A stretch of DNA of 64,000 bases. It comes from Bradyrhizobium erythrophlei (GTDB lineage Bacteria > Pseudomonadota > Alphaproteobacteria > Rhizobiales > Xanthobacteraceae). The position numbers and the translations under genes are program-made. Under the pieces are notes generated by a model, which saw nothing but the letters and a program-made list of their open reading frames with translations, searched no databases and was not told the origin of the DNA. Positions 52,609-60,611 of this stretch are shown here, in pieces; the first letter of the stretch is position 1, and each line of letters starts with the position of its first letter. The DNA lies in assembly GCF_900142985.1 (NCBI RefSeq), contig NZ_LT670849.1, positions 3,658,001-3,722,000 of the forward strand. Reading direction: 5' to 3'.

Positions 52609-53546
52609 GAGTTGCGATCCTCGACGACTACCTGAACGTGGCGCTGCAGCTGGCTGATTGGTCAAGCGTGCGTCGGCATGCCGAGATCACCGTGTTCGGC
52701 GACCACGCAGTAGCTTCCTCGGCAGTCGTCGAACGGTTGCGTCCGTTCGAGGTGGTGTGCGTCATGCGTGAACGTACACCGCTTCCGAGGGAGATCCTGC
52801 AGCAACTCCCGAACCTCAAGCTCATCGCGTCGACCGGACCACGAAACGCCTCTATCGACACGCAGGCCGCGGCTGATCTCGGCATCGCTGTCACCGCAAC
52901 CGGCTATGACTCCACTCCTACTATTGAGCTCACCTGGTCGCTGATTCTGGCGAGTATGCGAGGCATTGACCGCGAGGCTGCTTCACTGCGGGCCGGTGGG
53001 TGGCAGACCGCCCTCGGCTCTAACCTGCGGGGTAAAACCCTCTCGATCGTCGGGTTGGGCAACATCGGAAAAGAAGTCGGACGAATCGGTCTCGCCTTTG
53101 GCATGAAGGTGATCGCCTGGAGCCAGAACCTGACCGAGGAGAAGGCTGGTGCTGCCGGCGCCAAACTCGTCGACAAGCAGACACTGTTTCGTGAGGCGGA
53201 TGTCGTCACGGTACATCTCGTCCTAAGCCGCCGCACGAGAGGCCTGATCGGGGCACCTGAGTTCGCGCTGATGAAGCCGACCGCGAGATTTGTGAATACA
53301 TCACGTGGTCCCATTGTCGACGAGGCTGCCCTGATCGAGGCATTACAATCGCGTAGGATAGCCGGCGCGGCGGTCGATGTGTTCGACACAGAGCCGTTGC
53401 CTGCCGAACACCCCCTCCGGAAGCTTCAAAACGTCCTAGCGACGCCACACATCGGCTACGTCACCGAAGATCTCTACCGCACTTTCTACGGCGACGCGGC
53501 GGTCAATATCGCGAAATGGCTCGAAGCCAACGCGAACCCGACCTAG
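52605..53546 (+). CDS. D-2-hydroxyacid dehydrogenase
   Basis: A 313-residue NAD-dependent enzyme. The Rossmann motif is TLSIVGLGNIGKEVGRIGLAFG; the catalytic triad is Arg in VNTSRGPIVDE, Glu in DVFDTEPLPAEHPL and His in VLATPHIGYVTE. The subgroup has the short N-terminal signature MRVAILDDYLNVALQLADW. It would reduce or oxidise a 2-oxo/2-hydroxy acid made by the preceding dioxygenase or hydrolase. The GTG start overlaps the hydrolase stop, ending a four-step operon: Mo-hydroxylase, cupin, hydrolase, dehydrogenase. Confidence 0.9.
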   Translation: MRVAILDDYLNVALQLADWSSVRRHAEITVFGDHAVASSAVVERLRPFEVVCVMRERTPLPREILQQLPNLKLIASTGPRNASIDTQAAADLGIAVTATGYDSTPTIELTWSLILASMRGIDREAASLRAGGWQTALGSNLRGKTLSIVGLGNIGKEVGRIGLAFGMKVIAWSQNLTEEKAGAAGAKLVDKQTLFREADVVTVHLVLSRRTRGLIGAPEFALMKPTARFVNTSRGPIVDEAALIEALQSRRIAGAAVDVFDTEPLPAEHPLRKLQNVLATPHIGYVTEDLYRTFYGDAAVNIAKWLEANANPT

Positions 53547-53586
53547 TGGCCAGTAACGCCTATCCGACAAAGCGGTTCCGCAGATC

Positions 53587-53766
53587 ATGAGCATGACCAA
53601 TCAAAACAAGATCCCTCCGAAGAAGGCGCTGGTCACCGGTGCAAGCGGCCGTTTGGGTGTCGCCGCGATCGAGAAGTTCCTGGCCGCGGGCTGGGAATTC
53701 GTCGGCGTCTCACACCGCAAGCCGTCGAGCAGGGGAGGGCTGAAGGAGGAATCCAATGAAACCTAA
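53587..53766 (+). pseudogene. truncated NAD(P)-binding SDR/epimerase fragment
   Basis: A 59-residue frame begins MSMTNQNKIPPKKALVTGASGRLGVAAIEKFLAAGWEFVGVSHRK, a complete first beta-alpha-beta unit with the G-A-S-G-R-L-G nucleotide motif, then leaves the fold and stops. A normal SDR or epimerase would be 250-350 residues, so most of the gene is missing. Start context is poor. It lies between the dehydrogenase and the CMD-family gene and marks a deletion junction. Confidence 0.75.
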
Positions 53767-53816
53767 GGCAACGCTTTTGGCGTTCCTCGCTAACCACGAA
53801 ACAGGAGAAGAGAGTT

Positions 53817-54380
53817 ATGCGGTTGCCTATCATCGCGCCCGATAAGCTATCCGAAGAGCAAAAGCCTTTGGCGGTCGACATGAAAGAGGGAATAGCCAAA
53901 AGCTTCCAAGGCTTCGTGAACGTGCGCGACGATGGCGCCCTATTGGGTCCGTGGAACCCCTGGCTTCATGAGCCAAAGTTCGGCAAACCGATCTGGGAGC
54001 TGACCAAGTCGATGGCATCCGATCCATCGCTGCCGACTCGGATTCGCGAAATAGCAATCCTAGTCACGGGAGCGCATTTCAAGTCGGCGTACGAACTCTA
54101 CGCACATGTCATCGTAGCTGAGCGCAGAGGACTGTCGCACGAAAAGCTTGCAACCATCGTGGCTGGCCAACGTCCGGTCGATCTCACAAGGGAGGAGGCT
54201 ATCGCGTATGACTTCGCGGCTGCTCTCGTGTCGGGTGGCGTATTGCCTGAGCTGACCTACAGGGCAGCTGTGGAACGGTTTGGGGAGCATGGAGCGGCTG
54301 AATTGTCTTATCTTATCGGCTTCTACTGCATGGTGTCGATTACCCTGAATACATTCGACGTACCTGTTCCAGGCTCTTGA
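53817..54380 (+). CDS. carboxymuconolactone-decarboxylase-family protein
   Basis: A 187-residue helical protein of the CMD/AhpD-like family: LPTRIREIAILVTGAHFKSAYELYAHVIVAERRGLSHEKLATIVAGQRP and the closing LSYLIGFYCMVSITLNTFDVPVP. The AhpD peroxidase CxxC is absent (HVIVAER at that place), so it is the non-redox, lactone-decarboxylase-like type. Related proteins occur in aromatic-degradation clusters and act on lactones or as small accessory proteins. GGAGAAGAGAG precedes the ATG. It sits between two gene fragments, so its former operon context may be partly lost. Confidence 0.8.
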   Translation: MRLPIIAPDKLSEEQKPLAVDMKEGIAKSFQGFVNVRDDGALLGPWNPWLHEPKFGKPIWELTKSMASDPSLPTRIREIAILVTGAHFKSAYELYAHVIVAERRGLSHEKLATIVAGQRPVDLTREEAIAYDFAAALVSGGVLPELTYRAAVERFGEHGAAELSYLIGFYCMVSITLNTFDVPVPGS

Positions 54381-54549
54381 GCATCGACATGCCGGCGTGC
54401 AGGCGAAGCGTTTGCAAAGCCGAAGCGTGGTGATCACTCCAATCACGACCGAGCCGCGGTCATACTGACGGCAAATGCAGTGTCTTGAATGAAGCGGTCG
54501 CGCACGCGGACGACTTTAAGATCGTCTCGCAGGACGGAAGGAGGCACAC

Positions 54550-54642
54550 ATGGCAAGAGTAGCCGACGTAATGGTGGATGTTCTGGTCAAGGCCGGCGCA
54601 AAGCGTTGCTATGGCGTCCCAGGAGATTTGAGGAGCTTGTGA
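54550..54642 (+). pseudogene. truncated N-terminus of a thiamine-diphosphate enzyme
   Basis: A 30-residue frame, MARVADVMVDVLVKAGAKR followed by CYGVPGDLRSL and a stop. The G-A-K-R-C-Y-G-V-P-G-D pattern is how PoxB/acetolactate-synthase-type enzymes begin, so this is the first ~5% of such a gene. An AGGAGGCACAC site stands before the ATG. An intact relative lies at 8282-9976. It marks the second decay point after the SDR fragment. Confidence 0.6.
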
Positions 54643-54954
54643 GCAGATTTGCAGCGACACTCGCTTCTCTAACGGTCCCAAGGCGGCGCTGCCATTTCGG
54701 TCCGCGATCCGCAACGCAACTGTTTCGGTTGCAGAGAGAACGCGAGGTCTCGATTGCCCGGATGATCGAGCTGTAAACGTCGCGGGGGCATTTTGTTACT
54801 TGAGGGCAGGTGCTGGCTTTGTTGCCGCTTCACGCGCATGGTGCAGACCTTAGTTGGGCATTCCCAGTCCCTGACAAGGTTCAGCCGACAGCACGAGGCA
54901 ATGGGAAGCCAACGACTTTAGCGCCTTCACCTCACTGGTAGCTCGGAATGGTCT
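54643..54954. other. intergenic region, no supported gene
   Basis: Follows the TPP-enzyme fragment. Frames here do not continue the TPP enzyme in any phase and have no known domain. It separates the decayed module from the convergent IclR gene. Confidence 0.4.
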
Positions 54955-55746
54955 CTAACCGCCGCCCGACGCCTCGCTATACCCGAGCTCGATTGACAGC
55001 CGGCTCACGAATGCCGCCAGCATGCTTGCGTCATGGCCCTTCCAGTTTACGTCTAGCGTTTCCTTTTGGCCGACTATACCGATCACCAAACAGAGATTGC
55101 CTAGATGATCGAAAACCGGCGCTGCGATAGCATTGATGCCGGAAATTAGGTCACCCTCAACGGAGGCCATTTTTCGCTCTCGGACCAATGACAACGAGTT
55201 GGATCGCTTGTGTCCCTTGCCATGTACGCTGCCGTCGTGATCGCGGTCCAGAACCGCGGCGACAACATTCTTCGGCAGGAAGGCTTCGAAGACTTGTCCC
55301 GTGGCGGAGCGTCTGATCGGTAATATAGATCCCGGCCTGACGTTGAGCGTGATTGGTCGCCTACTTTCCTGGATCGCGATAACGGTCGGGCCGAACTCTC
55401 CCCAGATTGAGACGGCGATGGTTTCGTTCACTTGATCGCCGAATGAGGGAATCTCTCGCAATGCGATTCTGACGGGATCAAGAGATCGCAAGCCGGCCAA
55501 ACCGAGTGCGATCGAAAGCGGGCCGATACCGTAGGCACCCGTGGGCCCGTCCTGATAGAGGATGCCGGACCGCGTCAGACTCGTCAGATAACGATGCACC
55601 TTGCCCCGATGCATTCCGGTCGCCGACGATACTTCGCGCAGTTGCATAGGCGTCTTCCCCTGCGCCATTGCGCGCAGGATTTCAGCCGCGATCTCCACCG
55701 ATTGGATTCCGAGGCGTTCGTCGTCCTCATGGTTTTCGTCGATCAC
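54955..55746 (-). CDS. IclR-family transcriptional regulator
   Basis: A 263-residue regulator. The N-terminal winged HTH is IQSVEIAAEILRAMAQGKTPMQLREVSSATGMHRGKVHRYLTSLTRSGILYQD. The C-terminal effector domain follows, with VRIALREIPSFGDQVNETIAVSIWGEFGPTVIAIQ and ISGINAIAAPVFDHLGNLCLVIGIVG. IclR proteins often control aromatic-acid catabolism. It is divergent from the ring-cleavage operon that begins 126 bases away, where a strong promoter with repeats lies, so it is very likely its local regulator. Whether it activates or represses is open. Confidence 0.93.
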   Translation of the reverse strand: MIDENHEDDERLGIQSVEIAAEILRAMAQGKTPMQLREVSSATGMHRGKVHRYLTSLTRSGILYQDGPTGAYGIGPLSIALGLAGLRSLDPVRIALREIPSFGDQVNETIAVSIWGEFGPTVIAIQESRRPITLNVRPGSILPIRRSATGQVFEAFLPKNVVAAVLDRDHDGSVHGKGHKRSNSLSLVRERKMASVEGDLISGINAIAAPVFDHLGNLCLVIGIVGQKETLDVNWKGHDASMLAAFVSRLSIELGYSEASGGG

Positions 55747-55804
55747 CTTTTCCCCCCCTCAGATTAGCGCGCGCCGCCAAAGACATAGGGCACGGGTGCA
55801 CAAC

Positions 55805-55861
55805 TTGACAGCCTCCTGCCGCTGTTTTATATAGTATGACGCATATTACAATATATGACGC
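55805..55861 (+). promoter_or_regulatory. sigma-70-type promoter with overlapping operator repeats
   Basis: TTGACA (55805-55810) and TATATA (55828-55833) are separated by exactly 17 bases, an ideal housekeeping promoter, pointing at the dioxygenase gene (ATG 55873). Just downstream are two direct repeats TATGACGC (55835-55842 and 55854-55861) and the inverted repeat ATATT-AC-AATAT (55843-55854). Their place over the start site suits binding by the divergent IclR protein. Confidence 0.6.
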
Positions 55862-55872
55862 GGAGTAAGCTG

Positions 55873-56988
55873 ATGTCCAAGCATGAAAGCGAGCGCAACG
55901 AAATCTACGACGCCGTCGGCAAGCTGAACGCCTATCCGTTCTGGCTGATCCAAGGGGATATGGAGCCCGAAGAGCCGCGCGTGCGCGAGATACCTCATGT
56001 ATGGCGTTTCAAGGATTTCGAACCGTTGATCGCGAAGGCGGGCCCGATCGTCCCGCACGAAATGGCCGAGCGGCGCGCGTTCATTTTCCACAATCCGGGT
56101 TACGACATGAGTCGGCCCTACACCACGAACACACAGTACATCGCTTACAGCTTCTATATGCCGGGCGAAATCTTCGAACCGCATATCCACACGCCGTCGG
56201 CCAGCCGGATGTTGTTAAGGAGCGACGGCAAGGGCTACACCACGGTCGAGGGAGAAAAGTGCTATCTTGAGCGAGGCGACCTCGTGATTACGCCGAGCGG
56301 CACTTGGCACGATCACGGCAACGAGGGTCAGGAGCCGATGATCTGGGTCGACATGCTCGACATTCCAATTCCGGTCCTCTTTAACGCTGCGAAGTTCGGT
56401 TGGGATTACAAGGAAAACGGCGTCAGTACCGATCGCCAGTCGGCGACACGTTCGCAGCACTACTCCAAACGCCATTACGGCTTCGGCGGATTGCGCCCCC
56501 GCTTCGCGCAGACTGAAATCGGCAACCGTAACAGCAGCCCTCAGCTGCATTGGAAGTATACCGACGTGCGTGCGGCACTCGATGCCGTTCGCCACGAAGC
56601 CGGCGATCCCTATGACGGCGTTGTCGTCGATTACGTCGACGTCATGACTGGCGGCCCCATTCAGAAGACCCAGAATTTTTCCATGCAGCTCCTGCGGCCG
56701 GGCGAGCACACGCTGTCCCATCGGCACACGAACAACGCCGTCTACGTCTGCATTGAAGGCAGCGGTTATACGATCATCAACGGCGAAAAATACGCTTGGG
56801 AAGAGAACGACGTTTTCTGCATTCCATCGATGCACTGGCACGAGCACGTCAACGGCAGTGGAAAAGTGGACGCAGTCCTCTACAGCGTAACCGACTCGCC
56901 GGCGATGGATAAGCTCGGCCTACGCTGGGAGGAACGCAAGACGGCCTCTGGCGACATCGTCAAGCTAGGCAACGTCATTCCCGCATAA
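55873..56988 (+). CDS. bicupin ring-cleavage dioxygenase (gentisate / salicylate 1,2-dioxygenase family)
   Basis: A 371-residue bicupin. The N-terminal cupin contains IFEPHIHTPSASRMLLRSDGKGYTTVEGEKCYLERGDLVITPSGTWHDH; its two His and the later His are the Fe(II) ligands of gentisate-dioxygenase-type enzymes. The second cupin is HTLSHRHTNNAVYVCIEGSGYTIINGEKYAWEENDVFCIPSMHWHEH. Relatives cleave gentisate, salicylate, 1-hydroxy-2-naphthoate or 5-nitrosalicylate between the carboxyl- and hydroxyl-bearing carbons. ATG 55873 is preceded by GGAG at good spacing; ATG 55855 is too near the promoter repeats. It leads the operon; DLH, transporter and FAH genes follow. Confidence 0.88.
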   Translation: MSKHESERNEIYDAVGKLNAYPFWLIQGDMEPEEPRVREIPHVWRFKDFEPLIAKAGPIVPHEMAERRAFIFHNPGYDMSRPYTTNTQYIAYSFYMPGEIFEPHIHTPSASRMLLRSDGKGYTTVEGEKCYLERGDLVITPSGTWHDHGNEGQEPMIWVDMLDIPIPVLFNAAKFGWDYKENGVSTDRQSATRSQHYSKRHYGFGGLRPRFAQTEIGNRNSSPQLHWKYTDVRAALDAVRHEAGDPYDGVVVDYVDVMTGGPIQKTQNFSMQLLRPGEHTLSHRHTNNAVYVCIEGSGYTIINGEKYAWEENDVFCIPSMHWHEHVNGSGKVDAVLYSVTDSPAMDKLGLRWEERKTASGDIVKLGNVIPA

Positions 56989-57063
56989 TCAGGGCTCGCC
57001 GAACGCGTCCGCCGGACTGGGCTTGCGTGAAAAGTGCGTCGTCAGAACTCAAGCGAGTCGAAA

Positions 57064-57765
57064 ATGAACAACGTTTCAGAAACTATAGTGAAGATTCCCG
57101 TCGAGGGAGGCGAGATGTCGGCCTTTCTCGCGACTCCATCGGAGAGCCGAGGAAAGTCCATCGTCATGTTACAGGAGATCTTTGGCGTGAACGAGGCCAT
57201 GCGAAGCAAGGCCCGTCAGTTCGCCAAAGAAGGCTTTACCGTTCTCGTGCCGGACCTTTTCTGGCGTATCCAACCGAATGTCGAACTCGGCTACGACGAC
57301 GCGGCGCGCGCCGAGGCCTTCAAATTCTTCAAGGCGTTCGACTTCGCCAAAGGCGTGAGTGACATCAAAGCGGCGTTCGATTTCCTGTCGAGGCGTACCG
57401 AGAGTGTTGGCGCACCGTCCTTGGTCGGCTTCTGCCTCGGCGGAAAGCTCGCGGTACTGGCGGGTGCCGCGGAACCTCGGGCAAGATCGGTGATCTCGTT
57501 CTATGGCGTGGCGCTCGATCAGAATATCGAACAGCTCAAGGCGATGAAGATGCCGGTCGTTCTGCATTTCGGCACCAATGACGCGCACATCCCGAATGAG
57601 GTTTCGTCGGCGATCGCAAACGCCCTGAAGGAAAGCGCCAACGTTCACGTTTATCTCTATCAGGATGCTCAACACGGCTTCTTTAATCACATGCGCAGCG
57701 ACGCGTTCGATTTCGATGCGGCCGATTCCGCCTTTGACCGGACGGTCAAAGTGTTGCTCCAATAG
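57064..57765 (+). CDS. dienelactone-hydrolase-family enzyme
   Basis: A 233-residue alpha/beta hydrolase. The catalytic triad of dienelactone hydrolase is present: Cys in LVGFCLGGKLAVLAG, Asp in FGTNDAHIPNEV and His in YQDAQHGFFNHMRSDAF. DLH opens unsaturated lactones such as 4-carboxymethylenebut-2-en-4-olide. Lactones of this kind arise when a ring-fission product of a 5-nitro or 5-chloro-salicylate loses its substituent, so placement directly after the bicupin dioxygenase is telling. ATG 57064 starts at MNNVSET; an upstream GTG (57034) is possible. The MFS transporter follows 16 bases later. Confidence 0.9.
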   Translation: MNNVSETIVKIPVEGGEMSAFLATPSESRGKSIVMLQEIFGVNEAMRSKARQFAKEGFTVLVPDLFWRIQPNVELGYDDAARAEAFKFFKAFDFAKGVSDIKAAFDFLSRRTESVGAPSLVGFCLGGKLAVLAGAAEPRARSVISFYGVALDQNIEQLKAMKMPVVLHFGTNDAHIPNEVSSAIANALKESANVHVYLYQDAQHGFFNHMRSDAFDFDAADSAFDRTVKVLLQ

Positions 57766-57781
57766 TCGGTCGCCCTGAGGG

Positions 57782-59137
57782 ATGGTCATGGATTCGACCC
57801 AACCACTCGCGAGCCAGATCGATCTTATCATCGATGGCGTCTCCGTCGGCGCGTTCCAGAAATGGACGATCACGCTGTGCGCGCTCGTTGCCTTCGTCGA
57901 TGGCTTCGACGCACAAGCCATCGCTTTTGTGGCGCCGGTTATCTCGCAGGAGTGGGCGGTCGACATCGCCGCTTTCGGACCGGTCTTTGGAGCGGGGTTG
58001 CTGGGCTTGACGGTCGGAGCCTTCCTATTCGGGCCGATAGCGGATCGCGTCGGCCGCAAACCGATGATCGTCGCGTCTGTCGTCATCTTCGGCTTAGGCT
58101 CGCTTGCCACCGCGTTCGCCGCCGACGTCGGTCAGCTGATAGCTTACCGATCCCTGACCGGCTTCGGCCTCGGAGGTGCGATGCCCAATGTCATCGCCTT
58201 GACGGCTGAGTACGCGCCCAAAAGAGTGCGCGCATTCGTCGTCACTTTGATGTTCTGCGGGTTCCCGTTCGGCGCCGTCATCGGCGGATTGATTAGCGCC
58301 TGGACGATCGCGATCTATGGCTGGACGTCGGTTTTCGTCGCTGGAGGGGTCTTGCCCCTCTTGCTGGTCCCGGCGCTTCTGGTAGCGCTGCCAGAGTCCA
58401 TACGGTTTCTGGCCTCGCGCGACAGCCGAAGAGCGGATGCTCTGGCGTTGCTGGTCCGGATTGATCCCTCCGCTCAATCGCACCTATCCGATTCACCGCT
58501 CGCGCCGGCTTACGGCCCCCAAGATCGCGTCGCTTCCGCGCGGTTGTTTCAGGACGGGCGGGGCACCGGTACGCTTTTTCTCTGGATGGCCTTCTTCTGC
58601 AACCTTCTGGTCCTCTACTTCCTGATCAATTGGTTGCCCTCCGTGCTCCAGCGTGCGGGCATTCCTCTCGAACGTGCCATCATCGCCACGGTCCTCCTGA
58701 ATGCTGGCGGCGTGGTCGGCGGCCTTACTTTCAGCCGTTTGATCGATCGTTTCGGCCCCGTGCGCGTATTGGCTGCTGCCTACCTGGGCGCCGCAATTCT
58801 GGTCGCCGCGATCGGATTCCAGTGGTCCACAGTTTCTGTCGCGCTAGCCGTCGTTTTCGCAGCTGGTTTCTCCGTCATTGGCGCTCAATTCGGAATAAAC
58901 GCATTCGCCGCGGAATACTATCCGACGTCGTTACGTGCGACAGGCGTCGGCGCAGCGCTCGGTGTCGGAAGAATAGGCTCCATAGTCGGGCCCGTCGTGG
59001 GCGGATTTTTGCTTGGCATGAAACTTGAGACCGGCCTGCTCTTCGCAATCGCCGCGGCGCCCGCATTAGTCGCGGGCCTCGCAATTCTTGGTGCAAAGCG
59101 TACGCCCGCTAATAAGCTTAGCGTGAATGGGAGGTAA
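57782..59137 (+). CDS. AAHS-family aromatic-acid:H+ symporter
   Basis: A 451-residue, 12-helix MFS protein. Features of the AAHS (PcaK/BenK/GenK) group: QIDLIIDGVSVGAFQKWTITLCALVAFVDGFDAQAIAFVAPVISQEW at the start with the D-G-F-D motif in helix 1, ADRVGRKPMIVASVVIFGL (motif A), and SLTGFGLGGAMPNVIALTAEYAPKRVR. It imports aromatic acids such as 4-hydroxybenzoate, protocatechuate, gentisate or salicylates. Located between the dienelactone hydrolase and FAH hydrolase genes, it would supply the operon substrate. Six bases separate it from the next gene. Confidence 0.92.
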   Translation: MVMDSTQPLASQIDLIIDGVSVGAFQKWTITLCALVAFVDGFDAQAIAFVAPVISQEWAVDIAAFGPVFGAGLLGLTVGAFLFGPIADRVGRKPMIVASVVIFGLGSLATAFAADVGQLIAYRSLTGFGLGGAMPNVIALTAEYAPKRVRAFVVTLMFCGFPFGAVIGGLISAWTIAIYGWTSVFVAGGVLPLLLVPALLVALPESIRFLASRDSRRADALALLVRIDPSAQSHLSDSPLAPAYGPQDRVASARLFQDGRGTGTLFLWMAFFCNLLVLYFLINWLPSVLQRAGIPLERAIIATVLLNAGGVVGGLTFSRLIDRFGPVRVLAAAYLGAAILVAAIGFQWSTVSVALAVVFAAGFSVIGAQFGINAFAAEYYPTSLRATGVGAALGVGRIGSIVGPVVGGFLLGMKLETGLLFAIAAAPALVAGLAILGAKRTPANKLSVNGR

Positions 59138-59142
59138 CTGAG

Positions 59143-60060
59143 ATGAGATTTTGCCGCTTCGACGCGAATCGCCTCGGGATCGTCGAAGGCAATACGATCA
59201 GAGACGTGACCGATGCGCTTCTGAGTTTGCCACCACTGTCCTGGCCGGCTCCGCATGGAGATCACTTTGCCAGAAACTTCGATGTCGTCGCCGCAAGGGC
59301 TCGCGAATTGGCTTCATCGGCCCCCATCGTGGATGCCGAAAAAGTACGATTTCTGAGCCCGATCGCCAACCCGTCAAAAATCGTCGCGGCACCGCTCAAC
59401 TATGCAAAGCACCTCACAGAGGTCGGTCGGGATCCCCAGATCCATGCGGACACGCATAGCTTCACCCACGAGGGTTTTGCGACGCCGATCGATAAGTTGG
59501 GGCTCTTCATCAAATCGACGTCTTCCTTGGTGGGGCCTGGTGAAGGCGTCGAGCTCGTCTACCCGGAGCGGCGGACCGACCATGAAATCGAGCTGGCCGT
59601 CGTGATCGGACGCGAAGCAAAGAACATTTCTGAGAGCGAGGCATTCTCCCATATTTTGGGCTACAGCGTATCTCTCGATATGACCGTGCGCGGTTCTGAG
59701 GACCGCAGCTTCCGAAAATCCCCTGATACATATTCCGTCCTGGGCCCCGTCTTGGTCACGATCGACGAGATCGAGGACCCGGAACGGCTCGACTTTTCGA
59801 TCACGGTAAACGGGATCACGAAGCAAAGGGGCAACACGCGTGACCTCATCGTTGGATTGCGTCGGCTGATTGCCATCGCCGCGTCCTGCTACACGCTCTA
59901 TCCCGGTGATATTATCATGACGGGCACGCCAGATGGCGTCGCGCCCGTTAGCCCCGGCGACGACGTAGTGGCCACGATCGCGGGCCTCGGCAAGATGCGA
60001 GTGCAGGTGCGGCAAGGCACTCCGTCCAGCGGCATCCACGGACGAACGATCCCGGCATGA
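59143..60060 (+). CDS. fumarylacetoacetate-hydrolase-family enzyme (acylpyruvase type)
   Basis: A 305-residue FAH-fold protein. The metal site is DHEIELAVVIG (Glu-x-Glu) and YSVSLDMTVRG (Asp); YPGDIIMTGTPDGVAPVSPGD is the closing FAH motif. An N-terminal ~90-residue region is the usual FAA_hydrolase_N-like part. FAH-type enzymes hydrolyse C-C bonds of acylpyruvates, for example maleylpyruvate or fumarylpyruvate to pyruvate plus a four-carbon diacid, which would finish gentisate-type degradation. No maleylpyruvate isomerase is in the cluster, so a direct maleylpyruvate hydrolase activity is likely. Start AGATGAGATT follows GGAGGTAAC. Confidence 0.9.
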   Translation: MRFCRFDANRLGIVEGNTIRDVTDALLSLPPLSWPAPHGDHFARNFDVVAARARELASSAPIVDAEKVRFLSPIANPSKIVAAPLNYAKHLTEVGRDPQIHADTHSFTHEGFATPIDKLGLFIKSTSSLVGPGEGVELVYPERRTDHEIELAVVIGREAKNISESEAFSHILGYSVSLDMTVRGSEDRSFRKSPDTYSVLGPVLVTIDEIEDPERLDFSITVNGITKQRGNTRDLIVGLRRLIAIAASCYTLYPGDIIMTGTPDGVAPVSPGDDVVATIAGLGKMRVQVRQGTPSSGIHGRTIPA

Positions 60061-60611
60061 AATCCCCAATTGTTGCCAAAAGGCAGCGCGGAACTATGGC
60101 GCTATTGGCTGGACAAGCCTGTAGGTGGGGCCGGCGTCGCCAGCGTCGACGTGACAGTCGCAGAGATTTCGGGCGCATCAGCGAGCAGCTTTGCGCTTCA
60201 GTTCCTCGCTCGTGCTAGCAATCTCCGCTCTCAAGCAGGATGCGCCGACGAAACTTGTTTTTCCTTCACGGGCGGCTCGAGAAGCGTAGATCATGCGCTG
60301 GAAAATTCGCACAATATCCAGATCAGGCTCTTAGCTCCATTACAGGAAACTCTGGCAGTCGACGTATTCGGGCTTGTGCTCGCGCCATCGTTCCTGCGCG
60401 TCAATTACTCAATTCCCTCGTTCGGGAACCGCGAAATTCGCCCTGAACGTTTGCCCCTCCGTACCAGCAAAAATACCAGCAAAACGAGCGGCTGCACCGG
60501 GCGCTTCCGCGAACTTTTACTTATGTTTTCAAATGCGCCGCCCAAATTCTCTTGAAAAGTCAGGAATCGAACCAGTGCTGTAAGTTATTGTTATTGCTTC
60601 GGTTCTATACG
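60061..60611. other. region after ring-cleavage operon, no supported gene
   Basis: The largest open frame (60070-60555) has no domain, no ribosome-binding site and continues into repeat-like DNA. At 60462-60481 the motif TACCAGCAAAAATACCAGCA repeats the internal double motif of the two ~200-bp repeats. At 60576-60590 a GAATCGAACCAG-type stretch reads on the minus strand as a T-arm (GGTTCGATTCC). Both fit an attachment-site region. Confidence 0.4.

Noticed and set aside
60070..60555. 161-residue frame after the FAH gene
   Set aside because: No recognisable fold, no start signal, and the end runs into the TACCAGCA repeat motif.
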